Origin: an uncultured Bacteroidaceae bacterium
Lineage (GTDB): Bacteria; Bacteroidota; Bacteroidia; Bacteroidales; Bacteroidaceae
Direction of reading: 5' to 3'
NCBI GenBank assembly: GCA_905235525.1
Contig: CAJOLW010000001.1
Location: 1 to 64,000 of the forward strand
DNA: 64,000 bases
In this document: in pieces, positions 63,779 through 64,000 of the stretch
Numbering within the stretch: position 1 is the stretch's first letter
Layout: each line of letters opens with the position of its first letter
Position numbers and translations under genes: made by a program
The notes under the pieces: generated by a model
What the model was told of the DNA's origin: nothing
What the model saw: the letters and a program-made list of their open reading frames with translations, nothing else
Database searches by the model: none

Positions 63779-64000
63779 ATGGAAATCATTCAGAAGTATT
63801 TCAAAAATCTGACAGGGCTTCAGGTTGAGCAGTTTGCTCAACTTGAGGCTCTCTATAATGAATGGAATGCCAAAATCAATGTGATTTCGCGTAAGGACAT
63901 CCAGAATCTGTACGAGCATCATGTGCTGCATTCGTTGGGGATTGCCAAGGTGGTGAACTTCAAAGATGGCACCACCGTGATGGATCTCGGTACAGGCGGT
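63779..64000 (+). CDS. rsmG: 16S rRNA m7G527 methyltransferase, 5' part
   Basis: The gene runs off the window after 74 codons. The start IIQKYFKNLTGLQVEQFAQLEALYNEWNAKINVISRKD and the SAM-binding start VMDLGTGG are diagnostic of RsmG/GidB, which methylates G527 of 16S rRNA. It follows the DUF4301 gene by 30 nt without a visible promoter, so it is probably co-transcribed. Confidence 0.93.
   Translation, partial: MEIIQKYFKNLTGLQVEQFAQLEALYNEWNAKINVISRKDIQNLYEHHVLHSLGIAKVVNFKDGTTVMDLGTGG

Overview
The window looks like a Bacteroidales genome, most likely Prevotella or a close relative. Promoters follow the Bacteroidota pattern (TAnnTTTG at -7, TTG or TTTG at -33). The gene content also fits: type III glutamine synthetase, Na+-translocating NADH:quinone reductase, serine palmitoyltransferase, a DUF4301 protein and a trace of a type IX secretion (T9SS) cargo tail. 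Most of the window is chromosomal core. Small decayed patches and intergenic repeats are the accessory part.

Layout. 0.2-7.1 kb: ppdK and a lipid kinase gene (minus), then serine palmitoyltransferase and serS (plus). 7.2-33.3 kb: a long nitrogen-assimilation region with an NfnAB-type fusion, gltB, gltD, dapL, a PurF-like amidotransferase, pyrG, an NSS transporter, dapF, a tiny Gln/Asn-rich ORF, PII, amtB, an outer-membrane barrel, a PdxK/ThiD-AraC fusion regulator, pdxS, pdxT, asnB and GSIII glnA. These genes take up ammonium, fix it into Gln, Glu and Asn, and spend amide nitrogen on diaminopimelate, CTP and PLP. 33.4-35.0 kb: remnants of a BspA-like T9SS protein and of an AAA ATPase. 35.1-38.5 kb: a beta-helix lipoprotein and dnaB. 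39.0-44.8 kb: the nqrABCDEF operon. 45.0-50.2 kb: a solute-binding lipoprotein, a TPR protein and a Upf1-like helicase. 50.3-57.2 kb: tRNA-Ser and two tRNA-Glu, mazG, frameshifted metH, smpB, a DMP19 protein, a lipoprotein, a Nudix hydrolase, tRNA-Thr and SRP RNA. 57.3-64 kb: dedA, ffh, folD, tRNA-His, a CE15-type esterase, DUF4301 and the start of rsmG.

The most interesting signal is at 23.72-24.07 kb. A promoter is followed by a 44-codon ORF with 12 Gln and 8 Asn codons inside a 22-codon tract. A 13-bp terminator hairpin with a T-run comes next, then PII-amtB. A 7-nt segment at the end of the ORF can pair with the left arm of the terminator. This is the layout of a ribosome-mediated attenuator that would sense Gln/Asn-tRNA charging and control ammonium uptake. 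It is an inference from sequence only.

Other points are: a degenerate kinase domain fused to an AraC DNA-binding domain next to pdxST; a palindromic repeat inserted in frame in dapF; a dapF 3'-end duplication flanking the NSS transporter; several intergenic repeat families, one with an exact 23-bp period at two distant loci; and frameshifts in nqrF and metH that may be real or may be assembly errors.
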